From NCBI RefSeq assembly GCF_003857035.1, contig NZ_QGSY01000107.1, positions 1-38,487 of the forward strand: DNA of 38,487 nucleotides. Direction: 5' to 3'. A model generated the notes under the pieces. The model was not told the origin of the DNA and did not search any database. It saw only the letters and a program-made list of their open reading frames with translations. Positions 7,510 through 16,041 of the stretch are shown here, one piece after another (the first letter of the stretch is position 1; every line of letters starts with the position of its first letter). A program made the position numbers and the translations under genes. This DNA comes from Micromonospora arida. GTDB taxonomy: Bacteria; Actinomycetota; Actinomycetes; Mycobacteriales; Micromonosporaceae.

Positions 7510-8223
7510 ATGCGTTGGCTCCGTCGATTGCTGGGCGGTAGGCGGGTCCAGCTCGACCCGGGACGCCAGCAGGCGCTGCTGCACGACGTCCAGTCCCGGT
7601 ACGGCCCCCACGCGCGGATCCGGTTCAACGAGCAGGTCGAGTCGCTCGCCGGTTCGCTCGACAGTGACGACGGCCTGGTGGTGGCGACCCGGATCGTGAG
7701 TCAGGTCGCCGACGAGGCCCACGTGGACCTTCAGGCCCAGGCCCAGGAGATCCACCGACGGACGGGCCGGCGACTGCTGGTGCACCGCCGTAACTACCGG
7801 CCGCTGTGGAAGGAGGCGGGCCCGGCGCTGCGCTGGCCGCTGTTCGCGTTGCCGTGCGGCTTCCACCCGTACGCGCAGGTGGCCGCCGCCGTCACCGTGG
7901 TCGGCAAACGGGCACCCCGGATCGACCGGGTGACCGACCCGAACCCGCTGGTGACCCGCCTGTTCGAGGTGCTCGACCTGACCACCTCCGGCTGGGAGTA
8001 CGGCCGGGTGCGGGTGGACACCGACGCCGCCACCCTGGCCGATCGACTGATCGTCAGTACCGGACAGGTCCTCGCGGCCATGGACGACCCGCCGCGACTA
8101 CCGCCCGCGGTCCGTGAGCTGATGCGTCGCAACAACACCGTCGCCGTGCACGACCCGGCCGGCCCCCGGGCGGTGGGCGGGATCAACCTGGGCGCGCGGA
8201 TGCGGGAGGAGTTCCTGGTCTGA
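7510..8223 (+). CDS. Conserved-looking hypothetical protein
   Basis: I do not recognise this 237-residue protein. The start at 7510 has a GAGGCGA ribosome site and gives MRWLRRLLGG; longer in-frame starts lack such a site. Codon use is typical of the window, so it is very probably real. It has no signal peptide or membrane helix and is mixed alpha/beta, with an Arg-rich start, a central RRNYRPLWKEAGPALRWPLF segment and a charged end GARMREEFLV. It stands alone between the response regulator and a convergent methyltransferase gene 13 bp away. Confidence 0.7.
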   Translation: MRWLRRLLGGRRVQLDPGRQQALLHDVQSRYGPHARIRFNEQVESLAGSLDSDDGLVVATRIVSQVADEAHVDLQAQAQEIHRRTGRRLLVHRRNYRPLWKEAGPALRWPLFALPCGFHPYAQVAAAVTVVGKRAPRIDRVTDPNPLVTRLFEVLDLTTSGWEYGRVRVDTDAATLADRLIVSTGQVLAAMDDPPRLPPAVRELMRRNNTVAVHDPAGPRAVGGINLGARMREEFLV

Positions 8224-8236
8224 GCACCCTCGGGCG

Positions 8237-9004
8237 CTACTGCTCGGGGCGTCGACGCGCGAGATGCACGATGACGTCGGCGGAGAGCTCGACCGTCTCG
8301 GGCAGGACCTGTTCGATCTGGGCGAAGACCTGCTCCTGCTCCGAGGTGGGCAGCGCGAGATACGCCGAGATCGTCGACAGATGCCCCACGTAGTGGCGCG
8401 CACTCATCGTCAGCCGACGCTCGATCACGGTCTGCTGCACATCGGTGAACCATTCGGACCGTTGGAGCTCGGTGCCCGGCCACTGCATGGCCTGCCCCGG
8501 GGGCGTTCCATCGGGCGAGGGAATCTCGTCGCTGTCCAGGAAGGGTGCCCGGGCGACGCGGACAGCGTCCGCCACCGCCGGGTCAACCAGCTGGGTTGGT
8601 CCGCCGAACGAGGCGAACACGCCGCCGGGTTCCAGTAGTGCGGCCATCCGCGACCATCGCCCCTCCGGTTTCGTCCAGTGCAGTGCCGCTGCCGCGTAGA
8701 CCAGGTCATACCTCGCGCCCGGCCGCAGGTCCTCGAATGCGGCACGCACGGTCCGGACGCCTGCTGGCACGTGCTTGCGCAGCTCGGCGAGCATTGCCCC
8801 GTCCGGCTCGGTCGCGGTGACAGTGACGCCCGCTGCGGCGAACAGCCGGGTCGCCTTGCCCGTGCCGGCGCCGATCTCCAGCGCCGATCGCACCGGCCGA
8901 TCCGAGTGCGTCAGCACCAGGTCGACAAGCTCGGCAGGGTAGCCCGGTCGGTGCCGCTCGTATCGTCGCGCCACCATGCCGAAGCTCAGTGCACGAACCG
9001 GCAT
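8237..9004 (-). CDS. Class I SAM-dependent methyltransferase
   Basis: A 255-residue methyltransferase. The start at 9004 gives MPVRALSFGMVARRYERHRP, the typical opening of this family; a longer in-frame GTG start adds 31 unlikely residues. Motif I is ALEIGAGTGKATRLF, followed by the acidic TEPDGAML strand end that binds SAM ribose, and YDLVYAAAALHW as motif IV. This subfamily (Methyltransf_11-like, often with trans-aconitate methyltransferase homology) acts on small molecules; the substrate is not apparent. It is monocistronic and convergent with the unknown gene at 7510. Confidence 0.88.
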   Translation of the reverse strand: MPVRALSFGMVARRYERHRPGYPAELVDLVLTHSDRPVRSALEIGAGTGKATRLFAAAGVTVTATEPDGAMLAELRKHVPAGVRTVRAAFEDLRPGARYDLVYAAAALHWTKPEGRWSRMAALLEPGGVFASFGGPTQLVDPAVADAVRVARAPFLDSDEIPSPDGTPPGQAMQWPGTELQRSEWFTDVQQTVIERRLTMSARHYVGHLSTISAYLALPTSEQEQVFAQIEQVLPETVELSADVIVHLARRRPEQ

Positions 9005-9124
9005 GCCGACAATCCTGTCACGACTCGCGTCGGTGATGCCCGGTCTTTCCGCGCAAACGGGTCGCCTACGCACCGCCGTGACGACAACTGCGCGCAACCG
9101 CTTGCCGGCCCGCCGAACGCCGAA

Positions 9125-9159
9125 CGCGACCGGGCCCAGGTGGGACGGGCCCGGTCGTG
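9125..9159 (-). terminator. Hairpin downstream of GH95
   Basis: Arms CGACCGGGCCC and GGGCCCGGTCG (9127-9137 and 9147-9157) are perfect complements with a 9-nt loop, and two further pairs extend the stem. It lies about 25 nt after the GH95 stop. There is no T-run, as is usual for high-GC actinobacterial terminators. Confidence 0.6.
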
Positions 9160-9184
9160 CTCCCCCGAGCAGGAATCGTTGCCG

Positions 9185-12184
9185 TCAGCCCCCGATCGCG
9201 ATGGCGAAGATGTGCATGGTCGGCACGTTCGTCGCGGGACGGGCGCTGATGTTCGGCAACACGACCGAGGCCACCGCCTTGCTCTGCAACGCCACACCCA
9301 CGTAGTAGATGCACGCGGCGGTGTTCTGACGGCCGTTGTTGGGCCGGTTCTGGTACGCGGACACGATGGCCGCGGTGCCCCCGGAGTGCGGCCCGCCATA
9401 CCAGTCCGGCGAGCTCAACGTGAACGTCTGGCGGGTGCCGTCGGCGTAGACCACAGTGCCGGTCCCCGACACCGCTCCGTAGGTGCCGGTCAGCAGGAAG
9501 CCGAGCGTGCTGCCGGTGCCGGTCACGCCGATGGTCTGGCCCGAGGCGACGGCGTTGTCGGCGGCCCCGGAGCTGACGTTGGGCCAGCGGAAGTTGACCC
9601 CGTTGCGGCTCACCGTGCCGCCCGGGCTGGCACCGGCCTGCGCCAGGGCCTGCGCGGAGAGCGAGGCCCCACCGCCGTCGAAGTTCCCGACGTTGGTGTT
9701 GCTGTCGCTGGTGATGCCGACGTTGCTGAAGCTCTGCTCCAGCGTCGGCGTGGTGGCACCGGAACTGGTGACCCGGTAGGTGCGTCCGGCCTGCACGGTG
9801 ACCTCGATCAGGTCGGACTCGATCCGGGTGGTCCGGGCCGCCGTACCGTCGGCGGTGTCGACCACCGTGACGGTGCCGGTCAGGATCCGGGAGCGCAGGC
9901 GGACGGTGCCGGCCCGGTCCGGTCGGACGAGGATCTCGGTGGCCAGACCGCTCGCCCAGGTGATGCCGACCGTGTGCCCACCTCGACCGCGCAGGCCGGT
10001 CACCCGCCCGCTCGGCCAGGCCGGTGGCAGCGCGGGCAGGACGTGCAGCTCGCCGGTGTGGCTCTGCAACAGCATCTCGGCGATGCCTGCGGTGGCGCCG
10101 AAGTTGCCGTCGATCTGGAACGGCGGGTGCAGGTCGAACATGTTGGGCGCGAGCCGCGCGGTGGTGGCGAGGTAGCGGATCAGGTCGTGAGCCCGCTTGC
10201 CCTCCTCCATCCGAGCCCAGAAGTTGATTTTCCAGGCCAGCGACCAGCCCGTGCCGTCGTCGCCGCGCAGCGCCAGGGTCCGCCGGGCCGCCTCGAACAG
10301 CTGCGGAGTGCCGCGCTTGGTGATCTGGTTGCTGGGGGCCAGCCCGTACAGGTGCGAGATGTGCCGGTGGTTGGGCTCGGTCTCCACCCAGTCGTAGAGC
10401 CACTCCATGATGTTGCCGCGCGAGCCGACCTTCATCGGGGGGAGCCGGTCCCGGGTGGCACGCACCTGGGCCCGGAAGGTGCTGTCCACGTCGAGGATCT
10501 CGCTCGCCCGGGCGCACGCGTCGAACAGGTCCCGCAGGATCTGGTTGTCCATGGTGGGGCCGGCGCACACGCTGGCGTTCGCGTGGTGGCTCAGCTCCGG
10601 CGAGTTCGACGGGTTGGTCACCAGGTAACCGAGGGTCGGTTCGGTCACCAGGGTGTTGAGGAAGAACTGCGCCGCACCCTTCATGGCCGGGTAGTTCGTC
10701 CGCAGGAACTCGATGTCGCCGTTGAACAGGTAGTGGTCCCAGATCAACGTGGACAGCCAGGCGCCACCGGTCTGCCACATGCCCCAGAACGCGCCGTCCA
10801 CCACCGCGGTGGCCCGCCACGCGTCGGTGTTGTGGTGGGTGACCCAGCCACTGGCGACGCCGTACTGCACCTGGGCGGTCCGCGCCCCGGTGACGGCGAG
10901 GTCTCTGACCATGTCGAAGACCGGGTTGTGGCACTCGGCCAGGTTGGTGGTGTTGGCCGGCCAGTAGTTCATCGGCAGGTTGGCGTTGATCGTGTACTTC
11001 GAGTCCCAGGAGGGGGCCAGCGAGTCGTTCCAGATGCCCTGGAGGTTGGCCGGCTGGGTGCCGGGCCGCGAGGACGAGATCAGCAGGTACCGCCCGAACT
11101 GGAACAGCAGCGCCGAGAACTGCGGGTCGTTGACGCTGTTGTGCTGGGCGATCCGGACATCCGTCGTCTGGTCGGCCGCGGACGTGCGACCCAGATCGAG
11201 AGTGACCCGCCCGAACAACGCCTGGTAATCGGCCACGTGCCGGCTGCGCAGCTGGTCGTAGCTGCTGGCCCGCGCGCTGGCGAGGCGCTGCCGGGCGATG
11301 CCCTGGTAGTCGCCGCCGACGTTGCGGTAGTTGACGTAACTGGAACCGATGGAGATCAGCAGGGTCACGCTGTTGGCGTTGGTCACCCGTAGGGTGCCGC
11401 CGGAACTGGACACGCTGCCGCCGCTGATGGTCGCGTTGGCCAGGGCGAGGAAACGGACCGCGCCGGTGACGCCCTCCATGTTTCCGGAGACACCGTCGAG
11501 GCCGATGGTGGTGCCGTCCGGGCTGGACACCGTGGTGCGCTGCGGGCTGTCGAAGGTGGCGGTGAAGCTGATCGAGCCGGTCCGGTCGGCGGTCAGCCGG
11601 ATCGCGATGACCTGGTCCGGCGCGCTGGCGAACACCTCCCGCTGGTGACGAACGCCGTTCAGCACGTACGTCGTCGTGACGGTGGCGGTGGTGAGGTCGA
11701 GCGTCCGGTCGTACTGCGAGGCTCCGCTGGCGGATCCGAAGGCGAGCCGCAGGTTGCCGACGGTCTGGTAGGCCAGCTGGCCGCCGGGGTTGCCCATCAT
11801 GGTCTGGTTGATCAGATCCTGGGCCTGGGTCCACTGGTTCGCGTTGACCAGCCGCCGGATCTCCGCGAGCGCTCCCGCGCCTCTGGGGTTGCTGGGATCG
11901 TGCGGCCCACCGGCCCAGACGGTGTCCTCATTGAGCTGGAGTCGCTCGGTGTCGACGTTGCCGAAGACCATGGCGCCGAGCCGGCCGTTGCCGATCGGCA
12001 GCGCCCGCAGCCAGTCGGTTCCGGCCCCTTCGTCGTACCAGAGGGCGAGGTCCCCGGCGGCCAACACCTGCGGCGGCGCCACCGAGTCCGCTCGTGCCAC
12101 GGCGGTCCAGGGCACCGGCAGGAGAGCACCACCCGCACCGGCTGCGCCGATCTTGAGGGCCTGCCGTCGGGTCAGGTCTGACAT
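9185..12184 (-). CDS. Tat-exported GH95 alpha-L-fucosidase-like enzyme with C-terminal module
   Basis: A 999-residue exported enzyme. The start at 12184 has a GGAGG ribosome site and a twin-arginine signal (LTRRQALKIGAAGAGG, cleavage near residue 32). The GH95 body covers about residues 45-800: WLRALPIGNGRLGAMVFG, LNEDTVWAGGP, NANLPMNYWPA (Asn400/Asn402, matching the catalytic Asn pair of the family), HHNTDAW and HPPFQIDGNFGATAGIAEML. GH95 enzymes are inverting alpha-1,2-fucosidases or alpha-galactosidases. From about residue 814 a separate 186-residue beta-rich domain follows (FSNVGITSDSN, FDGGGASLSAQAL, SSPDWYGGP), a module I have seen attached to other actinobacterial glycosidases. Probably removes fucose or galactose from plant xyloglucan or glycans. 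It stands alone, with no transporter beside it. Confidence 0.92.
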   Translation of the reverse strand: MSDLTRRQALKIGAAGAGGALLPVPWTAVARADSVAPPQVLAAGDLALWYDEGAGTDWLRALPIGNGRLGAMVFGNVDTERLQLNEDTVWAGGPHDPSNPRGAGALAEIRRLVNANQWTQAQDLINQTMMGNPGGQLAYQTVGNLRLAFGSASGASQYDRTLDLTTATVTTTYVLNGVRHQREVFASAPDQVIAIRLTADRTGSISFTATFDSPQRTTVSSPDGTTIGLDGVSGNMEGVTGAVRFLALANATISGGSVSSSGGTLRVTNANSVTLLISIGSSYVNYRNVGGDYQGIARQRLASARASSYDQLRSRHVADYQALFGRVTLDLGRTSAADQTTDVRIAQHNSVNDPQFSALLFQFGRYLLISSSRPGTQPANLQGIWNDSLAPSWDSKYTINANLPMNYWPANTTNLAECHNPVFDMVRDLAVTGARTAQVQYGVASGWVTHHNTDAWRATAVVDGAFWGMWQTGGAWLSTLIWDHYLFNGDIEFLRTNYPAMKGAAQFFLNTLVTEPTLGYLVTNPSNSPELSHHANASVCAGPTMDNQILRDLFDACARASEILDVDSTFRAQVRATRDRLPPMKVGSRGNIMEWLYDWVETEPNHRHISHLYGLAPSNQITKRGTPQLFEAARRTLALRGDDGTGWSLAWKINFWARMEEGKRAHDLIRYLATTARLAPNMFDLHPPFQIDGNFGATAGIAEMLLQSHTGELHVLPALPPAWPSGRVTGLRGRGGHTVGITWASGLATEILVRPDRAGTVRLRSRILTGTVTVVDTADGTAARTTRIESDLIEVTVQAGRTYRVTSSGATTPTLEQSFSNVGITSDSNTNVGNFDGGGASLSAQALAQAGASPGGTVSRNGVNFRWPNVSSGAADNAVASGQTIGVTGTGSTLGFLLTGTYGAVSGTGTVVYADGTRQTFTLSSPDWYGGPHSGGTAAIVSAYQNRPNNGRQNTAACIYYVGVALQSKAVASVVLPNISARPATNVPTMHIFAIAIGG

Positions 12185-12769
12185 CGATCCTCCAAACGGT
12201 GACCAGTCCGGCCACCCCGAAGCGTGACAACTATGGGACTCGACATGGGGATCCGCTTGGTTGGGGCCAACCGGGACCCTGCCTGCGCAGGCCGACACCG
12301 GGCCTTGGCGAGCCAGACATCGGATGTGTTTCGGGAAGGTTACTCCGGGGCCACAGAATAGGCAACGGTCGATCAATGGGTGGACACCACGCCTCTCTGG
12401 CCGGTCAGCAAGATGCGCGGGCGGGCGAGCAGCGGCGCGCTGACGCGACACCGCACGGCGATCCGCCAGAATCACGGCGACGATCACCCACCCGGACGGA
12501 CATACATCAGATGTACGCAGGCGAGCAGTCGAGCCAGCCGCGCACCAGCTGCAGGTGGGGATCGACGCGCCCGGGTGGCAGCGAGCGCAGGGTGTTCGCG
12601 ATGGTCAGCACCCGGAGCGCGCCCATTGAGGGTTGCGGCTCCCGTAGGCAATCGGGTTGTCCTCCGCCGGCGCACGGGTGACCATGGGCGACATGGCGGG
12701 AGCTCGGCGGTGAGATCACCGCTTCAGGGTGGGCTGCCGCCGGGCGGCGCGGTGGTGATCGGGGCTGTC
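12185..12769. other. Intergenic region upstream of GH95 and DUF3800
   Basis: About 580 bp that holds the divergent starts of GH95 (minus) and the DUF3800 gene (plus). I found no convincing CebR-type or other strong operator. The only coding-like signal is the short minus-strand fragment at 12507-12626, listed separately. Alternative GTG starts of the DUF3800 gene at 12710 (with GGGAG 7 nt upstream) and 12752 fall inside this stretch. Confidence 0.5.
12507..12626 (-). pseudogene. Possible C-terminal gene remnant
   Basis: A 39-codon minus-strand segment (MGALRVLTIANTLRSLPP to DCSPAYI) has over 90 percent G or C at third positions, as in true genes of this window. The reading frame upstream of it loses this bias at once. 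It looks like the surviving end of a lost gene, or a very small gene. I do not recognise it. Confidence 0.3.
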
Positions 12770-13714
12770 GTGGAGATCGCCTGCGACGAGTCGGGATTCT
12801 CGGGTACGAACCTGCTGCACTCGACCGCCCCGGTGATCACGCACGCGAGCGTCGACCTGGCCGTCGACGAGGCGGTCGCGCTCATCACCTCCCTACGGTC
12901 CCGGTTCCGGTTCGCGCCGCACGAGCTCAAGTCCGGCCGGTTCCTGCGCGGTTCGGGTGCGCAAGAGGCACTGGAGTGGTTCCTGACGGCGCTGGCCGGC
13001 CGCGCGCACGTCCACCTCATCGACAAGGAGTTCTTCCTCGTCACCCGGATCGTGGACTTCCTGCTGACCGAGCCGTCGTACGCGGCGGGCACCCGCCTGG
13101 CTCGCGAGCACCATCCGACGGCTCTCGCATTGCACGAGGCCGGACGCTCGGCCGGAGGCGACTGGGGCGCCTTCCTGTCGGCGTTCGTCGATCTGGTCCG
13201 GATGAAACGGCGACTTCCGGTCGACCAGACGGTGCAGCGGTTCTTCCAGGCGCGGGACGCGCTGCGGCGACACCGCCTCGGCACGGTGGCGGACGCCGCC
13301 CTCGACGGGCTCGGCCCGAGCCACGTGCGGGCCGTGGTGGCCCGGCTCGACGTCGACGACCGCACGGTTCCTCCTCCACTGGAGCCGCTGCTGCCGGCCC
13401 TGGCGGAGACGGTCCTGTCCTGGAGCGGCGGCCAGCGGCAGGTGCTGGTGACCCACGACGAGCAGAGCGCCCTGACGGCAGACCGGCTGACCCGCCTCCA
13501 GCGGGTGTTGGCCGACAGCAACGCGTCGACGGCCGGCGTCGAGCGGGCCGGGGCGCTGCCCAACGGAGTGTCGCCCCTGGCAGGGCTGGTGATGGTCGAC
13601 TCCCGCGACGATCCGCGCGTGCAGGTAGCGGATCTCCTCGCCGGAGTGGCCCGGCGGATGCCGGGCATCATCGACGACGCGCTCCGTCAGCCGCCGCCCT
13701 CTCCCGCAGGGTGA
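12770..13714 (+). CDS. DUF3800 domain protein
   Basis: A 314-residue DUF3800 protein. The GTG at 12770 is chosen because DUF3800 members open with a strand just before the acidic motif; here MEIACDESGFSG. GTG codons at 12710 and 12752 are alternatives. Conserved acidic points are D5/E6 in CDESG, then a C-terminal VDSRDDPRVQVADLLAGV motif, consistent with an RNase H-like metal-binding fold. DUF3800 proteins are often linked to mobile or defence contexts, but none is visible here and the biochemical role is unproven. Its last 28 nt overlap the convergent MmyB-type regulator gene. Confidence 0.8.
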   Translation: MEIACDESGFSGTNLLHSTAPVITHASVDLAVDEAVALITSLRSRFRFAPHELKSGRFLRGSGAQEALEWFLTALAGRAHVHLIDKEFFLVTRIVDFLLTEPSYAAGTRLAREHHPTALALHEAGRSAGGDWGAFLSAFVDLVRMKRRLPVDQTVQRFFQARDALRRHRLGTVADAALDGLGPSHVRAVVARLDVDDRTVPPPLEPLLPALAETVLSWSGGQRQVLVTHDEQSALTADRLTRLQRVLADSNASTAGVERAGALPNGVSPLAGLVMVDSRDDPRVQVADLLAGVARRMPGIIDDALRQPPPSPAG

Positions 13715-14529
13715 CGGGCAGCCGAGTCATGATCGGCACGGGCTCGGAGGGCTTGCGTGGTCGCCGAGTCAGCGGGGAAGAACGCCTCGACGGCCAACCC
13801 TGCGACTGTGACCTCCCGCGGCGTACCGAAGAGGGTCGTGGTGCTGACGAAGGACAGCTCCTGGTCACCGTGCCGGTAGCGCAGCGGGACGAGAACACGG
13901 GAGAGGGCATCGCCGACCGGTGTCGTGTCGACGTCGCCGCCGGGATAGCCGCGAAGCTCCTCGTGCAGGTCGTACAGGATCGGATCGTTTGTTGTCGCCG
14001 CCTGCTGGTGCAGCCGTTTCAACAGGTGGGCGCGCCACTCGGGCAGGTTGACGATGCGCGGTGCCAGACCGTCGGGGTGCAGGCTGAGGCGCAGCACGTT
14101 GACCGGTGGGGTGAGCAGGTGTGGCTGCGCGTCCATGGTGAACAGGGCGACGGCAGGGTTGGCGTCGACGAGGTGCCAGTGCTGGTCGACGAGCAGCGCG
14201 GGGTACGGGCTGTGACCATCGAGGATCTGCCGTACGGCGGCCCGTACCGGTGCCAGCTCGGGGTCGGTCAGTTCGTGGCGGGGGTAGGCGGGGGCGTAGC
14301 CGCCGGCCAGCAGCATCGTGTTGCGCTCGGCCAGCGGCATCTCCAGGTGTTCGGCCAGCCGCAGGATGAGGTCGGGGCTCGGCCGGGATCGCCCGGTCTC
14401 GACGAAGCTCAGGTGCCGGGCCGACACTCCCGCCTCGATCGACAGGTCGAGCTGGCTCATTCCGCGAGTCCGACGCCAGTCGCGCAGCAGCTCCCCCACT
14501 GGTCGCCCGTGCCGGGTCGAAATCGTCAC
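13687..14529 (-). CDS. MmyB-type XRE transcriptional regulator
   Basis: A 280-residue regulator with an N-terminal XRE helix-turn-helix (about residues 10-66; LDLSIEAGVSARHLSFVETG) and a C-terminal MmyB-like ligand-binding domain (about 100-260) with the typical YPALLVDQHWHLVDANPAV and LPEWRAHLLKRL segments. The domain probably binds a small lipophilic ligand. The GTG start has no ribosome site but lies 6 nt after TAGGGT, so the mRNA is probably leaderless. A perfect 7-3-7 inverted repeat lies 35 nt upstream and is the likely operator. MmyB-type regulators usually control a neighbouring oxidoreductase; here the divergent neighbour is a DUF1330 gene. Confidence 0.92.
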   Translation of the reverse strand: MTISTRHGRPVGELLRDWRRTRGMSQLDLSIEAGVSARHLSFVETGRSRPSPDLILRLAEHLEMPLAERNTMLLAGGYAPAYPRHELTDPELAPVRAAVRQILDGHSPYPALLVDQHWHLVDANPAVALFTMDAQPHLLTPPVNVLRLSLHPDGLAPRIVNLPEWRAHLLKRLHQQAATTNDPILYDLHEELRGYPGGDVDTTPVGDALSRVLVPLRYRHGDQELSFVSTTTLFGTPREVTVAGLAVEAFFPADSATTQALRARADHDSAARHPAGEGGG

Positions 14530-14535
14530 TCACCG

Positions 14536-14541
14536 ACCCTA
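14536..14541 (-). promoter_or_regulatory. -10 box, leaderless MmyB-type regulator start
   Basis: On the minus strand TAGGGT is followed by 6 nt and the GTG start at 14529. The same hexamer and spacing occur before the aminotransferase start at 21030. Confidence 0.5.
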
Positions 14542-14563
14542 ATTCGACACCGACAGCCGGGCC

Positions 14564-14580
14564 ATTACCTGCGAGGTAAT
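14564..14580. promoter_or_regulatory. Perfect inverted repeat, probable MmyB-type operator
   Basis: The 17-bp site ATTACCTGCGAGGTAAT has perfect 7-bp arms around GCG. It is AT-richer than its surroundings and lies at about -35 to -51 relative to the predicted start of the XRE gene, and 130 bp before the divergent DUF1330 start. Autoregulation and control of DUF1330 are inferred. Confidence 0.65.
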
Positions 14581-14709
14581 CGACAGTCCACCGCGACAGC
14601 GGAAATAGTTCTTCCGGCACGACCGATCCGGTGCCGTGACGCGGCGGCCCACGCCGACCGTCACCACCGCGACCGACATAAGAAGACCAAACGCAAAGGA
14701 CAGGCACTC

Positions 14710-15054
14710 ATGACCGCGTACGCGATCGCACACCTCCGCAGGGCACCCGTCCACGCCGAGGTGCTGACGTACCTGGAGCGAATCGACGCCACCCTCGCGC
14801 AGTTCGCAGGCCGGTTCCTCGTCCACGGCGGCACCATCGACGTCCTGGAGGGCGACTGGCCCGGCGACGTGATCGTCATTGAGTTTCCCGACCTGCAGCG
14901 GGCCCGCTCCTGGTACCAGTCCAGCGATTATCAGGAGATCAAGCCCTTGCGGACGAGGCACCTCACCGGCGAGGTGATTCTCGTCGACGGAGTGGAGCCG
15001 GGCCACGACTCGTCGCAGGTGGCCGCGACCATTCGCCGCGCCACCAATCGGTAG
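14710..15054 (+). CDS. DUF1330 family protein
   Basis: A 114-residue protein with the ferredoxin-like dimeric alpha/beta-barrel fold of DUF1330: MTAYAIAHLRR, then YLERIDATLAQFAGRFLVHG and IVIEFPDLQRARSWYQSSDY. Such proteins bind small molecules or act in oxidative steps, but no reaction is firmly known. The start has an AAAGGA ribosome site. It is divergent from the MmyB-type regulator, with that regulator's probable operator in the shared upstream region, so it is the best candidate target. Confidence 0.88.
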   Translation: MTAYAIAHLRRAPVHAEVLTYLERIDATLAQFAGRFLVHGGTIDVLEGDWPGDVIVIEFPDLQRARSWYQSSDYQEIKPLRTRHLTGEVILVDGVEPGHDSSQVAATIRRATNR

Positions 15055-15125
15055 CACCTGACCTTCGCACCCCAGGGCACGAGCGCCGCCCCGAAGATCC
15101 CGATGGCTCGCCGCCCGCAGGCACC

Positions 15126-15152
15126 CTGACACAGGTCAGCCGGCCGTAGTCT
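15126..15152 (+). promoter_or_regulatory. Promoter of the alpha/beta hydrolase, with overlapping inverted repeat
   Basis: TAGTCT (15147-15152) is followed by 6 nt and the ATG at 15159, a leaderless arrangement. CTGACA (15126-15131) could be a -35 box with a short 15-nt spacer. It is also half of an inverted repeat, CTGAC-ACAG-GTCAG (15126-15139), so a repressor could bind here. Confidence 0.4.
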
Positions 15153-15158
15153 CATCGG

Positions 15159-16034
15159 ATGCAGGACATCCAGACGCACACCCTGGTCATTCCCGGCGTC
15201 GACCTGGTCTACGACGTCCGCGGCCCGCTCCCTCCCACTGGCGCCCATCGTGCGCTGCTCATGATCGGCCAGCCGATGGCGGCGGAGGGCTTCACCGCGC
15301 TCGCCCCGCACTTCACGGACCGCACGGTCCTCACCTACGACCCGCGTGGTCTGGGCCGCAGTGTCCGCAAGGACGGTCGGTCCGACCACACGCCGCAGCA
15401 GCAGGCCGCCGACCTGCACGCACTCGTTCAGGCGCTCCAGGTCGGTCCGGTTGACGTGTTCGCCAGCAGCGGCGGCGCGGTGACCGCACTCGAACTGGTC
15501 GCCACCCACCCCGACGACGTCGCCACCCTGGTGGCGCACGAACCGCCGATCAACGCCGTGCTCCCCGACGCCACGGCCGCCGAGCGTGCCCGAGCCGGCT
15601 TCTACGAGGCGTACCAGGCGAAGGGCTCGGGTGCGGGGATGGCCGCGTTCATCGCCATGACGTCCTGGCAGGGCGAGTTCACCGATGCCTACTTCGCCCA
15701 GCCCGCCCCCGATCCGGCGATGTTCGGCATGGCAGCCGACGACGACGGCAGCCGCGACGATCCGCTGCTGTCGCGGAACTCGTGGGCGATCACCGACTAC
15801 CGTCCCGACGCGAGCGTGCTCACCGCCGCGCCCACCCGGATCGTGGTCGCTGTCGGCGAGGAGTCGGCCGGCACGTACACCGCTCGCACCGCCCTGGGCC
15901 TCGCGGCGCTGCTCGGTCAGGAGGCCGTGGTGTTCCCGAGCCACCACGGCGGGTTCCTCGGCGGCGAGTTCGGCTACGCGGGCAAGCCCGAGGAGTTCGC
16001 CGCGCGGCTGCGGGAGGTACTGAACGCGGGCTGA
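15159..16034 (+). CDS. Alpha/beta hydrolase
   Basis: A 291-residue alpha/beta hydrolase of normal length. Seen features: oxyanion-side strand RALLMIGQPM, the TYDPRGLGRSVR loop, nucleophile elbow FASSGGAVTALEL (Ser104), and a C-terminal VFPSHHGGFLGG segment with the catalytic His. The acid residue is probably in the strand IVVAVGEES. Substrate unknown; close family members are annotated as generic esterases or epoxide hydrolases. Start is fixed by TAGTCT-N6-ATG. It is monocistronic and ends 7 bp before the convergent small gene at 16042. Confidence 0.9.
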   Translation: MQDIQTHTLVIPGVDLVYDVRGPLPPTGAHRALLMIGQPMAAEGFTALAPHFTDRTVLTYDPRGLGRSVRKDGRSDHTPQQQAADLHALVQALQVGPVDVFASSGGAVTALELVATHPDDVATLVAHEPPINAVLPDATAAERARAGFYEAYQAKGSGAGMAAFIAMTSWQGEFTDAYFAQPAPDPAMFGMAADDDGSRDDPLLSRNSWAITDYRPDASVLTAAPTRIVVAVGEESAGTYTARTALGLAALLGQEAVVFPSHHGGFLGGEFGYAGKPEEFAARLREVLNAG

Positions 16035-16041
16035 CCCCTGC

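Noticed and set aside
8678..11834. Very long open frames (over 900 codons) on both strands across the GH95 gene
   Set aside because: They are side effects of high G/C in third positions; their translations are rich in Arg, Gly and Pro repeats with no motifs, while the GH95 frame has clear family signatures.
12503..12515. TACAT-CAG-ATGTA inverted repeat
   Set aside because: Arms of only 5 bp inside a coding-like remnant and not placed near a promoter; likely chance.
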